DNA of 64,000 bases, taken from the NCBI GenBank assembly GCA_022678445.1, contig JALBWU010000002.1, positions 164,880 through 228,879 of the forward strand, in the 5' to 3' direction. This DNA comes from Candidatus Aramenus sp. CH1 (GTDB taxonomy: Archaea > Thermoproteota > Thermoprotei_A > Sulfolobales > Sulfolobaceae). The notes beneath the pieces were generated by a model that was not told the origin of the DNA, made no database searches, and worked only from the letters and a program-made list of their open reading frames with translations. This document shows, piece after piece, positions 46,088 to 53,853 of the stretch. Numbering within the stretch: position 1 is the first letter of the stretch; every line of letters begins with the position of its first letter. A program made the position numbers and the translations under genes.

Positions 46088-47761
46088 CTAGAACATGAAG
46101 TAGAGCTGGGTCAATGGTAGCCTCTCCGATGGGGGCACCTTTGGAACGACCCCGTTTACCTTCACCTCGTAGGTGTCCGGGTCTACCTCTATCTTGGGCA
46201 GAGCGTCGTTGTACTTCATGTCCTTCTTCCCCAGCTTCCTAGTCCCCTTCACCGGGAGGACCCTCCTCCTCAGGGACTTGGATACCCTCTCAACGCTCAC
46301 TTGGCTCACGAAGAAGAAGGAGGTCAAGTGGGGGGCGTAGTAGCCGAACATCGGCTTGTAGCGCAAGGGTTGCGAGTAGGCAACGGACGCGTTGGTGTCG
46401 CCCATTATTGCCCAAGCTATTGCCCCTCCCTTTATCACTATGTAGGGCTTCACCGGGAAGAATCTGGGGTCCCAGAGCACCACGTCGGCAATCCTCCCAG
46501 GCTGTAGGCTCCCCACGTACTCTGAGATTCCGTGGGCTATCGCAGGGTTTATGGTCAACTTGGCCAGGTACCTCATTACTCTGAAGTTGTTGTCCATGGG
46601 GTTCAAGTTGAGCTCCTTCATCTTGTGCGCCAGCTGGAACGTCCTTATTGCCGTTTCCCCTACCCTGCCCATAGCCTGGGAGTCGGAGGACATCATGCTT
46701 ATGGCCCCTATGTCGTGGAGGTAGTCCTCCGCCGCCATAGTCTCAGCCCTTATCCTGGACTCGGCGTAGGCTACGTCTTCTGGCACCTTAGGGTTCAAGT
46801 GGTGTACGGCTATGAGCATCTCCAAGTGCTCCTCGTAGGTGTGGACCGTGAAGGGCTTCGTGGGGTTTGTAGAGGACGGGAGGACGTTGGGCTCACTGCA
46901 TATCTTGATTATGTCCGGGGCGTGCCCCCCTCCTGCCCCCTCAACGTGGTAGGCGTGGATCGTCCTGCCACCTATGGCGTTGAGCGTGTCCTCCAAGTAA
47001 CCGCTCTCGTTTGAGGTGTCCGTGTGTATTGTCACTTGGACGTCGTACTCGTCCGCTACCGTGAGCGTCTCGTCTATTACCCTCGGCATTGCCCCCCAGT
47101 CCTCGTGGATCTTGAAGCCAGATGCACCTCCCTCCAAGGCCTGCTCCATTGGGATCCTGCTGGAAGAGGCCTTAGCTGTCAACGCAAAGTTGAGGGGGAA
47201 CTCCTCCAAGGCACTCATTATCAGCTTTAGGTTCCAGCTACCCGGGGTGGCAGTCACTGCCTTCGTCCCTTCAGCTGGCCCCGTCCCTCCGCCTATCAAC
47301 GTAGTGAAGCCGGCGGAGAGGGCGTCGAAGACCTGCTGTGGCGCAACCCAGTGTATGTGGGTGTCTATGAACCCTGGGGTGGCGATTAGCCCCTCCCCGG
47401 ATATTATCTCGGTGCTTGGGCCTACAACGAAGTCCACCCCGTCCATGGTAAAGGGGTTCCCAGCGTGGCCTATTCCAACTATAACCCCTCCCTTTATGCC
47501 TATGTCTGCCTTGACCACTCCAATAGTTGGGTCCAGTATTACAGCGTTTGTTATCACTAGGTCCATCGCGTCCTCTTCCCTTGCAGTTGGGAGTAGTCCG
47601 AGCCCGTCCCTCGCCGTCTTCCCCGCCCCGAAGACGAGCTCCTCTCCCTTGGTTATCAAGTCCCTCTCCACTGTTACGTACAAGTTGGTGTCTGCTAGCC
47701 TTATCCTGTCGCCCTCAGTTGGCCCGTAGAGCTCAGCGTACCTCCTCCTGGAGATCTTCAA
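46088..47761 (-). CDS. ureC: Urease alpha subunit UreC
   Basis: The 557-residue catalytic subunit hydrolyses urea to ammonia and carbamate at a dinickel centre. Numbering coincides with the Klebsiella enzyme. Lys217 (GFKIHEDWG) is the carbamylated bridging lysine. HIHW after GFIDT supplies the first two His, HTDTSNESG and [15 protein letters not shown] the next ones, and SSDSQAMGR the Asp ligand. The active-site flap reads [10 protein letters not shown], so Val319 replaces the nearly invariant flap Cys319 just before catalytic His320. It abuts ureE and overlaps ureAB by four bases. Confidence 0.97.
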   Translation of the reverse strand: MKISRRRYAELYGPTEGDRIRLADTNLYVTVERDLITKGEELVFGAGKTARDGLGLLPTAREEDAMDLVITNAVILDPTIGVVKADIGIKGGVIVGIGHAGNPFTMDGVDFVVGPSTEIISGEGLIATPGFIDTHIHWVAPQQVFDALSAGFTTLIGGGTGPAEGTKAVTATPGSWNLKLIMSALEEFPLNFALTAKASSSRIPMEQALEGGASGFKIHEDWGAMPRVIDETLTVADEYDVQVTIHTDTSNESGYLEDTLNAIGGRTIHAYHVEGAGGGHAPDIIKICSEPNVLPSSTNPTKPFTVHTYEEHLEMLIAVHHLNPKVPEDVAYAESRIRAETMAAEDYLHDIGAISMMSSDSQAMGRVGETAIRTFQLAHKMKELNLNPMDNNFRVMRYLAKLTINPAIAHGISEYVGSLQPGRIADVVLWDPRFFPVKPYIVIKGGAIAWAIMGDTNASVAYSQPLRYKPMFGYYAPHLTSFFFVSQVSVERVSKSLRRRVLPVKGTRKLGKKDMKYNDALPKIEVDPDTYEVKVNGVVPKVPPSERLPLTQLYFMF

Positions 47762-48414
47762 GCGAACCCCCTCTCCTTTGCCCTCTTCAATGCGTCCTCC
47801 TTGTTGTGATCTAGCGAACCCTCAGTGAGGCCGTTGAGCCCAGTGATCCTCCTGTTCCCTCCCATTCTCCTTACCTTGACCACGTGCGTCTGCCCCGGCT
47901 CGAACCTGACCGCTGTTCCAGAGGGTATGGCAAGGCGGTAACCAAAGGCCTTCTCCCTGTCGAACTTCAGCCTCTTGTTGACCTCGAAGAGGTGGAAGTG
48001 GGAACCAACCTGGATTGGCCTGTCCCCAGTGTTGGTCACCTCCAGCTCCCCTTCTTCTCTTATCTCAACCTCGCCTTCCTTGATGTCGTAGGTGTTCAGC
48101 GCGGACTTGGAGGACTTTATGGGGCTCCTTATGGTCACCAGCTTCGTGCCGTCCGGGAACGTGGCCTCGACCTGCACAACGTCGAGGAGCTCCGGCACCC
48201 CGTCCATTACGTCGTCCTCGGTCAACAAGGTCTGCACTTCCTTTAGTATTTGGGATATCTTCTTTCCTTCCCTGGCCCCCTCGAGGACGTAGTCGACTAT
48301 TATTGCCAAAGCCTCCTCGTAGTTTAGCTTAAGGCCCTTGGCCTTTCTCCTCCTGGCCAGCTCCGCAGCCCACGACACCAGGAGCTTTTCCTCTTCTCTG
48401 GGCGTGAAGATCAT
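47758..48414 (-). CDS. ureAB: Urease gamma-beta fusion subunit UreAB
   Basis: A fused small subunit of about 218 residues. Residues 1-100 are UreA (gamma): [40 protein letters not shown] and [20 protein letters not shown]. The rest is UreB (beta): [55 protein letters not shown] 48414 is preferred because gamma subunits begin at this Met-x-x-(L/F)TPRE and TATA-like TTTTTAACTTATT lies at about 48437-48449. A TTG at 48432 would add six residues. It heads the six-gene urease operon. Confidence 0.95.
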   Translation of the reverse strand: MIFTPREEEKLLVSWAAELARRRKAKGLKLNYEEALAIIVDYVLEGAREGKKISQILKEVQTLLTEDDVMDGVPELLDVVQVEATFPDGTKLVTIRSPIKSSKSALNTYDIKEGEVEIREEGELEVTNTGDRPIQVGSHFHLFEVNKRLKFDREKAFGYRLAIPSGTAVRFEPGQTHVVKVRRMGGNRRITGLNGLTEGSLDHNKEDALKRAKERGFA

Positions 48415-48564
48415 GACTGAAGATTTGCGCAAATAAGTTAAAAACTTTCCATGTTTCCATTTAAAAAATAGACAAAGGAGTATAAGAATACGTAAAAGAT
48501 TTAAAGATTTTACCGGTGATTTGCCGTGTGGAGGCAGAATAGTTTATTCTGTGGGGTATTCCAG

Positions 48565-48783
48565 TTAAGAGTAGTTGTTCAAGGTAAGCCTCTCCGCAAA
48601 CCCCTTCCAGGCCCTCCTCGACGCTGGGGAGTACAAGAGGGCTACGAAGACGACTACGTACGCCAGCAACGTGGTTCCTGACGCTCCCCTTGTGTTGAAC
48701 ACGATTGAGAGTAGGGCGGGCGTCCACACTGCTAACGCAGTAGCCAGGAAGACCAAGACCCCTGTCAAGGAGAACTTGAAGGG
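48565..48783 (-). pseudogene. C-terminal fragment of a membrane protein, cut by an insertion sequence
   Basis: The frame FSLTGVLVFLATALAVWTPA, continuing to a stop at 48565, has two hydrophobic segments and a basic tail with SPASRRAWKGFAERL, like the end of an amino acid permease. Its upstream part is replaced at about 48784 by the end of the tnpB element. The 48433-48564 interval after it holds only the urease promoter. No matching N-terminal half is visible on the far side of the element. Confidence 0.5.
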
Positions 48784-50196
48784 TCTGACCCCTCCCCGCC
48801 ATGCGAGGGTTCTGCATAGGTCTAAGGCGTTACTCCCCTTTATGGGAGTTACTCCGTGATGTGAAGAGAAAAGAAAAGGTTCTTCAACGCGTTAACAATC
48901 TTCTTAACTCCTAGTTTCACAATGTTTAACGCTCCGTTAACCTCGCTGTGAAGCTTATGGCCAAAAGGACAGTTTACGACTCCCCTAGGCCTTCTCGTTA
49001 CATTTGCGTTATGGTAAGCGCAGAAACGCGAGGTATTGTACTCAATCACTAGGTACGTCTTTACGCCGTACTCGTGGAGTTTGTTCGCTAATGCGCCAAC
49101 TTGCGATAAGACCAAATTTGAAGTGAACTTATTTCCGTTATTCCGAGAGATGAAGTTAGGATAGCCCAAGTAAACGGCGGAGACGCCAAGAGACCACAAG
49201 GACTTAGCAAAGTTAAAGGCTAAAGTTCTGTAAATGAAGAAGCCTACGGTAAAGCTTAGTGAATTCTTTCCCTTTCCCTCAGCACTTCTTCCCTATTACT
49301 TCTTGAACCTTTTCTGTCTCACTCTTCAACTTGTCGAGTTCGGCGATCCTCTCCTGAAAATAGAAGTTCGCTCTTCACTGCTGAACCCCTATAAAATAGA
49401 ACAGCACGTCCTCAACAACGACAGTAGCCAACGCGTTTACGCCAAGGTCAATTGACGCAACTCACCTTTAGGTCTCTCGATCTGAATCTCATCCCTCTCA
49501 CCGTGAATGATAAGAGACTCTTCTATTGGCTTACCGCTTTTCTTTGCTACAGTCCTACCAACGTCAACGAAATGTGGGCGTAAAAATTGTTGCCCATCAC
49601 GCGAATCTCCAGTCTACCTTGTACTCCAAACCACCTTAACCTACCTTCAAAGGGCATCTCCATTTCCCAATCCTTCAGAGAGATGACGCGTTTTTCCTCG
49701 TCGACCTCATAACGATCTTGTCTAATGAAAACGATCTTGCCTAACTACTAGGATCAACTTCCTCTTACCGCCTTCCAATAGCTTGGTGGTGAGAAGTGAT
49801 TCGCGAATGACGGTTTTTGTTTTAATGACGAGAAGGACGACCAAGTTGTTCTTCTGAAAACAGCTTGAGCGTTAACTCCTAGAACCTTCTTGTACTTCTC
49901 GTAATACTTCCTCCACGTTTCCTTAAAGTTGACATTCTTTTCTTGAAAGAATTGCTGTCTATCGTAGTTTGTCTCCTTCCACACCTTTGCTGTTGCGTCC
50001 GCCAACTTCCTCAATTTCCTCTTTTGATGACCACTAGGGAAGAGCCTCACAACTGCGGTTTTGACGCTTCCGGAATTGCGGGAGTAATCTGGCTCCTCAT
50101 CTTTAGTTCACCAAAGGAAGCGCCATAAAAGGAAATCGTTTTCATGTTAAAACCTTACCCCGCCAAGCGAGGTTTGTCTTCTTATTTATCAGGAAA
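48784..50196 (-). mobile_element. IS200/IS605-family tnpB-only element, decayed
   Basis: The right end is a hairpin block near 48784-48850 (CCCTCCCCGCCATGCGAGGG and ACTCCCCTTTATGGGAGT), and the left end hairpin is at 50151-50193 (CCCCGCCAAGCGAGG). No inverted terminal repeats or target duplication are seen, as expected for this family. The only cargo is a tnpB with several frameshifts, and there is no tnpA, so it is an IS1341-type nonautonomous unit. Its right end closely matches that near 24.37-24.45 kb. Confidence 0.8.
48849..50140 (-). pseudogene. TnpB (IS605 OrfB), frameshifted
   Basis: TnpB segments run down the minus strand in changing frames. They are KTAVVRLFPSGHQKRKLRKL, WKETNYDRQQFFQEKNVNFK, KVLGVNAQAVFR, IDLGVNALATVVVEDVLFYF (RuvC I, Asp present), KIAEL-type coiled coil as RIAELDKLKSETEKVQEV, SLWSLGVSAVYLGYPNFISR, TYLVIEYNTSRFCAYHNANV (RuvC II Glu) and CPFGHKLHSEVNGALNIVKL. 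The last catalytic Asp (usually SDVNGALN) is Glu here. At least three frameshifts or stops break the gene, so the nuclease is inactive. Confidence 0.85.
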
Positions 50197-50570
50197 TGGA
50201 GGGAGATAGTGGAGAGGAGGAGCTAGGTGGAGACTATGGTGGCCATGCACAGCCTTGAGCTCGTGGCTGACAGAACGCTCACGGAGTTCGGAGCGAGAAT
50301 ACACTACTTCGACCCGACCATCCTGGAGTCAGACGAGTACCCAAAGGAGGCGAATGACTTCCTGAGAGTGGGCTACGAGGCTGACGAGGACCACGCGGGG
50401 GGCGTTGAGGATTGTGGAGGAGTACGGCAGGGGGACAGAGTGGACCATCTAAGTGACGGTATTGGAGTCCTTCGACGCCTTCTCCAAGTGCTTGACAGCG
50501 AGACCTGAGAGAGTCCATGGAGTTCAACCCCAGGCTGGTGATACCCAAAAAGAGGGACTAGGACCTAGAG
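50197..50570 (+). pseudogene. Degenerate coding remnant, family not recognised
   Basis: Protein-like pieces occur in more than one frame: [20 protein letters not shown] and [20 protein letters not shown] at about 50238-50370, then in another frame [14 protein letters not shown] and [20 protein letters not shown], ending NPRLVIPKKRD near 50562. The codon pattern is that of real genes but with a frameshift and internal stops. It lies directly behind the tnpB element and may be a gene damaged by its insertion. Confidence 0.4.
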
Positions 50571-50637
50571 GCCCCAAACAAATTTTCCACTAAATTTTAA
50601 GTAATGTAAAAATAATTCACTTGTTAGTATGGAAAGC

Positions 50638-50644
50638 TTATATA
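50638..50644 (+). promoter_or_regulatory. TATA box of the riboswitch-led operon
   Basis: TTATATA in AT-rich sequence. Counting about 26 bases on puts the transcript start near 50667, giving a leader of about 120 bases, which is exceptional in an organism where most genes here look leaderless. Confidence 0.5.
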
Positions 50645-50679
50645 CCACGGCAAATATAGTTAGACGCCGACCCCATAAG

Positions 50680-50750
50680 GCGGGGGATGGCGTCCCCCTG
50701 GGGTTCTACCCCGAACCGCCCGATCGTCAATGAGGGCTGATGACGCCTAT
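50680..50750 (+). promoter_or_regulatory. Fluoride riboswitch (crcB motif)
   Basis: The sequence has all core elements of the fluoride aptamer. P1 is GGGGG 50682-50686 with CCCCC 50694-50698, closing a loop that begins AUGG. The loop bases GGCGU 50689-50693 pair with ACGCC 50743-50747 to make the long-range pseudoknot. P3 is GCCC 50718-50721 with GGGC 50734-50737, preceded by AACCGCC and followed by UGAUGACGCCUA, which is the conserved signature of the class. An extra hairpin GGGGU-UCU-ACCCC (50700-50712) sits at the variable insertion point. It lies in the leader of the Ehr/formate hydrogenlyase-like operon. From memory, formate hydrogenlyase genes were among those originally linked to crcB RNAs. 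Confidence 0.88.
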
Positions 50751-50789
50751 CTCCAGAACGCTTACCGGCGTAGGCAGGTGAGATAGGTG
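50742..50789 (+). promoter_or_regulatory. Hairpin over the ribosome binding site, riboswitch expression platform
   Basis: CCUAUCUC 50746-50753 is complementary to GAGAUAGG 50780-50787, which contains part of the Shine-Dalgarno GGUGA (50777-50781) and the G of the GUG start (50787). The left arm shares its first two bases with the fluoride pseudoknot strand ACGCC. A second GGCGU at 50767-50771 can also compete for ACGCC. These mutually exclusive pairings suggest translational control, opening the start site when fluoride is bound. Confidence 0.65.
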
Positions 50790-52106
50790 AAGCCCGAAGA
50801 ACTTGAAGTGCTGTGCTTGGTTGTGCTTCCGCTCTTAGCCAACGCCCTCTTCCTCAAGGGGATAAAGTACTCCAGCGTGGCTTCAGGAGTAGCTGAGCTA
50901 GTGCTCTCCTCTCTCCTCTACTTTCACTTACCCGTAGTCAACCCTTTCTTTTACGTCACTGGGTTCACTTGGTACTTCGTGGTCATTGTAGCTTCGATCT
51001 ACCTCTTGTCCTCCCTCTACTCCCTTAAATACCTCAAGGGCGAGAGGACTAGGCTTAGCGAGAGGGACTACTTCGCACTCCTCAACTTCTTTGCGTCGTC
51101 TATGTTCTTCGCTTTAGTTGTCAACAACCTCGGCCTCATGTGGGTAGGTTTGGAGGCCACTACTGTGTCCACGGTGCTCCTAGTCACTGTAGAGGGGTCT
51201 GAGACTGCAGTGGAGGCGGGGTGGAGGTACTTGTTGGTTATTTCTTCGGGGATCTCCCTAGCGTTCATCTCAGTAATCCTAGTGTACTACAGCCTCCACA
51301 CCCTCGAGGTCTCCTCAATCCTGGCTCCCCACAGCTCCTTAACCCTCAAGCTGGCCTCAGCCCTGGCCCTCGTAGGCTTCGGCACAAAGGTGGGCATCTT
51401 CCCTGTGAACACTTGGCTACCCGACGCTCACAGCGAGTCCCCGGCTCCCGTCAGCGCCTTGTTCTCAGGGACTCTGTTGCCGGTCGCCTTATACGTCATG
51501 TACATGGTGTATCAGGTGTCCCCCTTGCCCTCGCTCTACTCCGCGTTTGCAATAGCCTCCATTGCCATAGCGTCCATAAGCATGTCCAGCCAGACCAGCT
51601 TCAAGAGGCTCTTCGCCTACTCCAGTATAGAGAACATGAATTTGGCCCTCTTGGGGCTAGTAAGCGGTTCCGTCCTAGGTGCAATAGTCCTCCTAGTCGC
51701 CCACGCCTTCGGCAAGGCCGGGGCCTTCTACTCTTCAGGAGTGGTGTACAAGTCCACGGGTAGCAAGAGGATAGACGGCTACGGCCTGTGGAGGCTCAAG
51801 TTAGTCCCCTACTCCCTCATCCTCTCTTCCCTAGCGGTCACCGGTACTCCTCCCTTCGGCACCTTCGTGGGGGAGTTCCTGATCCTCTCTTCCTTGGCCA
51901 AGTACTCACCCCTTGAGTTCTCTCTCCTTGTGCCCTTAATTGCAGTGGCCTTCATCTCTGTTAACTTTCACGTTAGCAGAATGGTCTTCAAGGGAGAGGG
52001 GGGACTAAGGGAGGACGTGTTTATGGGGGCCATCTCCTTGGCCTCCTCAGTGGTGTCCCTTGCAATAGGGGTCTTTGCGGTGTGGTGGTTGGGATGGGGA
52101 GGGTAA
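50787..52106 (+). CDS. Proton/ion-pumping subunit of Ehr/formate hydrogenlyase-like complex, NuoN/MrpD-like
   Basis: A 439-residue membrane protein with about fourteen hydrophobic segments. The family blocks are GLMWVGLEATTVSTVLLV (Glu of helix 5 in complex I antiporter-like subunits), FGTKVGIFPVNTWLPDAHSE SPAPVSALFSGTLL (Lys of helix 7, broken here at 20 residues) and SSIENMNLALLGL (Lys replaced). It matches HyfF/MrpD/NuoN ion channels. The GTG start at 50787 has GGTGA at 50777-50781, and that site is covered by the riboswitch hairpin. It is the first gene of a six-gene operon and overlaps the next by 25 bases. Confidence 0.88.
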   Translation: MKPEELEVLCLVVLPLLANALFLKGIKYSSVASGVAELVLSSLLYFHLPVVNPFFYVTGFTWYFVVIVASIYLLSSLYSLKYLKGERTRLSERDYFALLNFFASSMFFALVVNNLGLMWVGLEATTVSTVLLVTVEGSETAVEAGWRYLLVISSGISLAFISVILVYYSLHTLEVSSILAPHSSLTLKLASALALVGFGTKVGIFPVNTWLPDAHSESPAPVSALFSGTLLPVALYVMYMVYQVSPLPSLYSAFAIASIAIASISMSSQTSFKRLFAYSSIENMNLALLGLVSGSVLGAIVLLVAHAFGKAGAFYSSGVVYKSTGSKRIDGYGLWRLKLVPYSLILSSLAVTGTPPFGTFVGEFLILSSLAKYSPLEFSLLVPLIAVAFISVNFHVSRMVFKGEGGLREDVFMGAISLASSVVSLAIGVFAVWWLGWGG

Positions 52107-53230
52107 TTGGCCAGCTGGGCAGATTCTGTCTCTACTCCGACTCCTACGTGGAGGGCGAGTGTCCGCCGTTGGCTGGGGAAGGAGGAGCCCCCGCTCTCCC
52201 TGGTTCCTTCACCTTCACCTATGGCCCCTCGGCCGGTGGCCTCCTGGAGTCAGTACGCGTCGACATGGACACTTTAGGGGAGTACATACGCAGGGTCGCG
52301 GTCTATCCTCTGTATAAGGAGAGGGAGATAAGGGTTCTAGGAAAGGGCGTAGACGACGTTCTCCTCCTAGTGGAGAGGGTAAACGGAGCCTTCTCAGCCT
52401 CCCACTCCATAGCCTTCCTCACTGCGGTGGAGAGGGCAATGGGCGTCGAGGTAGACCCAGACGTCTTGTACTTGAGGATTCTTCAAGTAGAGCTAGAGAG
52501 GGTGAGGAACAACTTGTTCGTGATAGAGAGGCTAGTCGAGTCAGCTGGCTTCCTAGTACCCATGTACCAGTTGCTCTATCTAGTGGAGAAGGTAAACAGG
52601 CGGATAGGGAAGGTGTTTGGGCATAGGTACTTCTTCGGCGTAAACTCCCTTGGCAGGGTGAGGTTAGAGGGCGAGAAAGTAGACTTGAGCGACGTGGAGA
52701 AGGAGTTCAGAGAGGTCTACGAGGGCATCTTGGAAAACAGGATATTCATAGACAGGCTACAGGGGAACGGCGTTGTGAGGGACGAGAGGAGCATAGGCCC
52801 GGCTGCTAGGGCGGCAGGGTTAATCTACGACGCGAGGCTGGAGGAAGAGACGTTGCCCTATAGGGACTTTGACTTCAAGGTAGTCAAGTACGACTCCGCG
52901 GACGCCTTCGGCAGGCTGGTAGTGAGGGGGGAGGAAGTGTTCGAGTCCCTAAGGATAATTTCAGAGGTAAATGTAAGGCAAAAGGAATACGAGGCGAGGC
53001 CCAGGGAGGGGGAGGGAATAGGGAGGGTCGAGAGCCCCTCCGGCGACCTAGCCTACTATGTCAAGGTCGACAGGGAGAGCAGGGTCACGGACGTCTCCCT
53101 GTTGTCCCCCTCCTCGGTGAACTTGAGGCTCTTTTCCAAGTCCATGGTAAGGAACATCTTCACAGATTTCCCGTTCAACTGGGAGAGCTTTGGGATATGG
53201 GTATCAGAGGTAGGGGTGAGGTTCACGTGA
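52082..53230 (+). CDS. Large subunit of Ehr-like complex (HycE/NuoD-like) without Ni-Fe ligands
   Basis: A 382-residue member of the NiFe-hydrogenase large-subunit/NuoD family. The N-terminal Cys motif (RxCGxC) reads ERVNGAFSASHSIAF, so Asn101 and Phe104 replace both cysteines while His108 stays. The C-terminal DPCxxC motif is absent, and the protein ends DFPFNWESFGIWVSEVGVRF T. It also has no maturation-protease tail. It therefore cannot bind Ni-Fe and must, like NuoD and Ehr proteins, form a quinone- or other-substrate site. The N-terminal 25 residues overlap the previous gene; ATG 52091 is an alternative start. GTGA overlap with the next gene. Confidence 0.87.
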   Translation: MVVGMGRVIGQLGRFCLYSDSYVEGECPPLAGEGGAPALPGSFTFTYGPSAGGLLESVRVDMDTLGEYIRRVAVYPLYKEREIRVLGKGVDDVLLLVERVNGAFSASHSIAFLTAVERAMGVEVDPDVLYLRILQVELERVRNNLFVIERLVESAGFLVPMYQLLYLVEKVNRRIGKVFGHRYFFGVNSLGRVRLEGEKVDLSDVEKEFREVYEGILENRIFIDRLQGNGVVRDERSIGPAARAAGLIYDARLEEETLPYRDFDFKVVKYDSADAFGRLVVRGEEVFESLRIISEVNVRQKEYEARPREGEGIGRVESPSGDLAYYVKVDRESRVTDVSLLSPSSVNLRLFSKSMVRNIFTDFPFNWESFGIWVSEVGVRFT

Positions 53231-53853
53231 GCTGGTTCCTGCGCGGTCTGAGGAAGGGAATAAAGACCGAGAAGTTCCCCAAGGAGAAGCCCTTAGAGAT
53301 CGCCCCGTGGTCAACTAGGCTCAAGGGGGATGGAGAGGTGGACTGCCCCACTAACGCCATAAAGGGAGGTAAGTGGGAACCAGGAAGGTGCGTCTTCTGC
53401 AGGAGGTGCTACCCAGCCTACCGCCCCACAGGGGACGTGGACATCTACGCGGTGGGCAGGACAGTAGGCCTGTTCAAGAAGTCTTTCTACCTCTACCCAA
53501 TAGATGTGGGGACGTGCGGTGGGTGTAATCTGGAGCTAAAGGCAATCTCTTCTCCCCAGTACGACATGACTAGGTTCGGGATATTCTTCACTAACACCCC
53601 AAGGCAGGCTGACGCTCTTGTGGTGATGGGCGTAATGACGGAGAGGATGAGGGAAGTCTTGTTTAACGCATACGAGGCGATGCCGAAGCCCAAGCTGGTC
53701 ATAGCGTTGGGCGCTTGCGCAATATCCGGGGGGATAATTGGGGCCGGCTCCGAGATAAAGCCTGACGTAGTGATCCCGGGGTGTCCGCCGAACCCCTACA
53801 CGATACTCAAGGCCTTGATAGAGGCCAGGACGCGGAAAGGTGAGGAGAAGTGA
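53227..53853 (+). CDS. Small subunit of Ehr-like complex (NuoB/HycG-like) with N-terminal ferredoxin-like part
   Basis: A protein of about 208 residues from GTG 53227, which overlaps the previous stop (GTGA) and has GGGGTGAGG upstream. The first 70 residues carry four cysteines (VDCPTNAIKGG and GRCVFCRRCYP), enough for one [4Fe-4S] cluster and similar to half of HycF. The rest is a NuoB/HycG domain with DVGTCGGCNLELKAISSPQY, GACAISGGIIG and PGCPPNPYTILKAL, the ligands of the proximal (N2-type) cluster. It would carry electrons from a donor to the large subunit. A separate HycF or NuoI gene is missing from the operon. Confidence 0.9.
   Translation: MSWFLRGLRKGIKTEKFPKEKPLEIAPWSTRLKGDGEVDCPTNAIKGGKWEPGRCVFCRRCYPAYRPTGDVDIYAVGRTVGLFKKSFYLYPIDVGTCGGCNLELKAISSPQYDMTRFGIFFTNTPRQADALVVMGVMTERMREVLFNAYEAMPKPKLVIALGACAISGGIIGAGSEIKPDVVIPGCPPNPYTILKALIEARTRKGEEK

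Noticed and set aside
47016..47729. Long open frame opposite ureC (about 237 codons)
   Set aside because: It is antisense to the well-conserved urease alpha gene and its Ser/Pro/Thr-rich content is that of a shadow frame.
50664..50786. SRP (7S) RNA 5' domain
   Set aside because: The paired GC-rich hairpins recall the archaeal SRP Alu domain, but there is no room for helices 5, 6 and 8 before the coding region, and the UGAUGACGCCUA and AACCGCC signatures fit the fluoride aptamer better.
52091..52317. Overlapping plus-strand frame at the start of the large subunit gene
   Set aside because: Arg/Gly/Trp-rich composition typical of an out-of-frame reading of a GC-rich gene.
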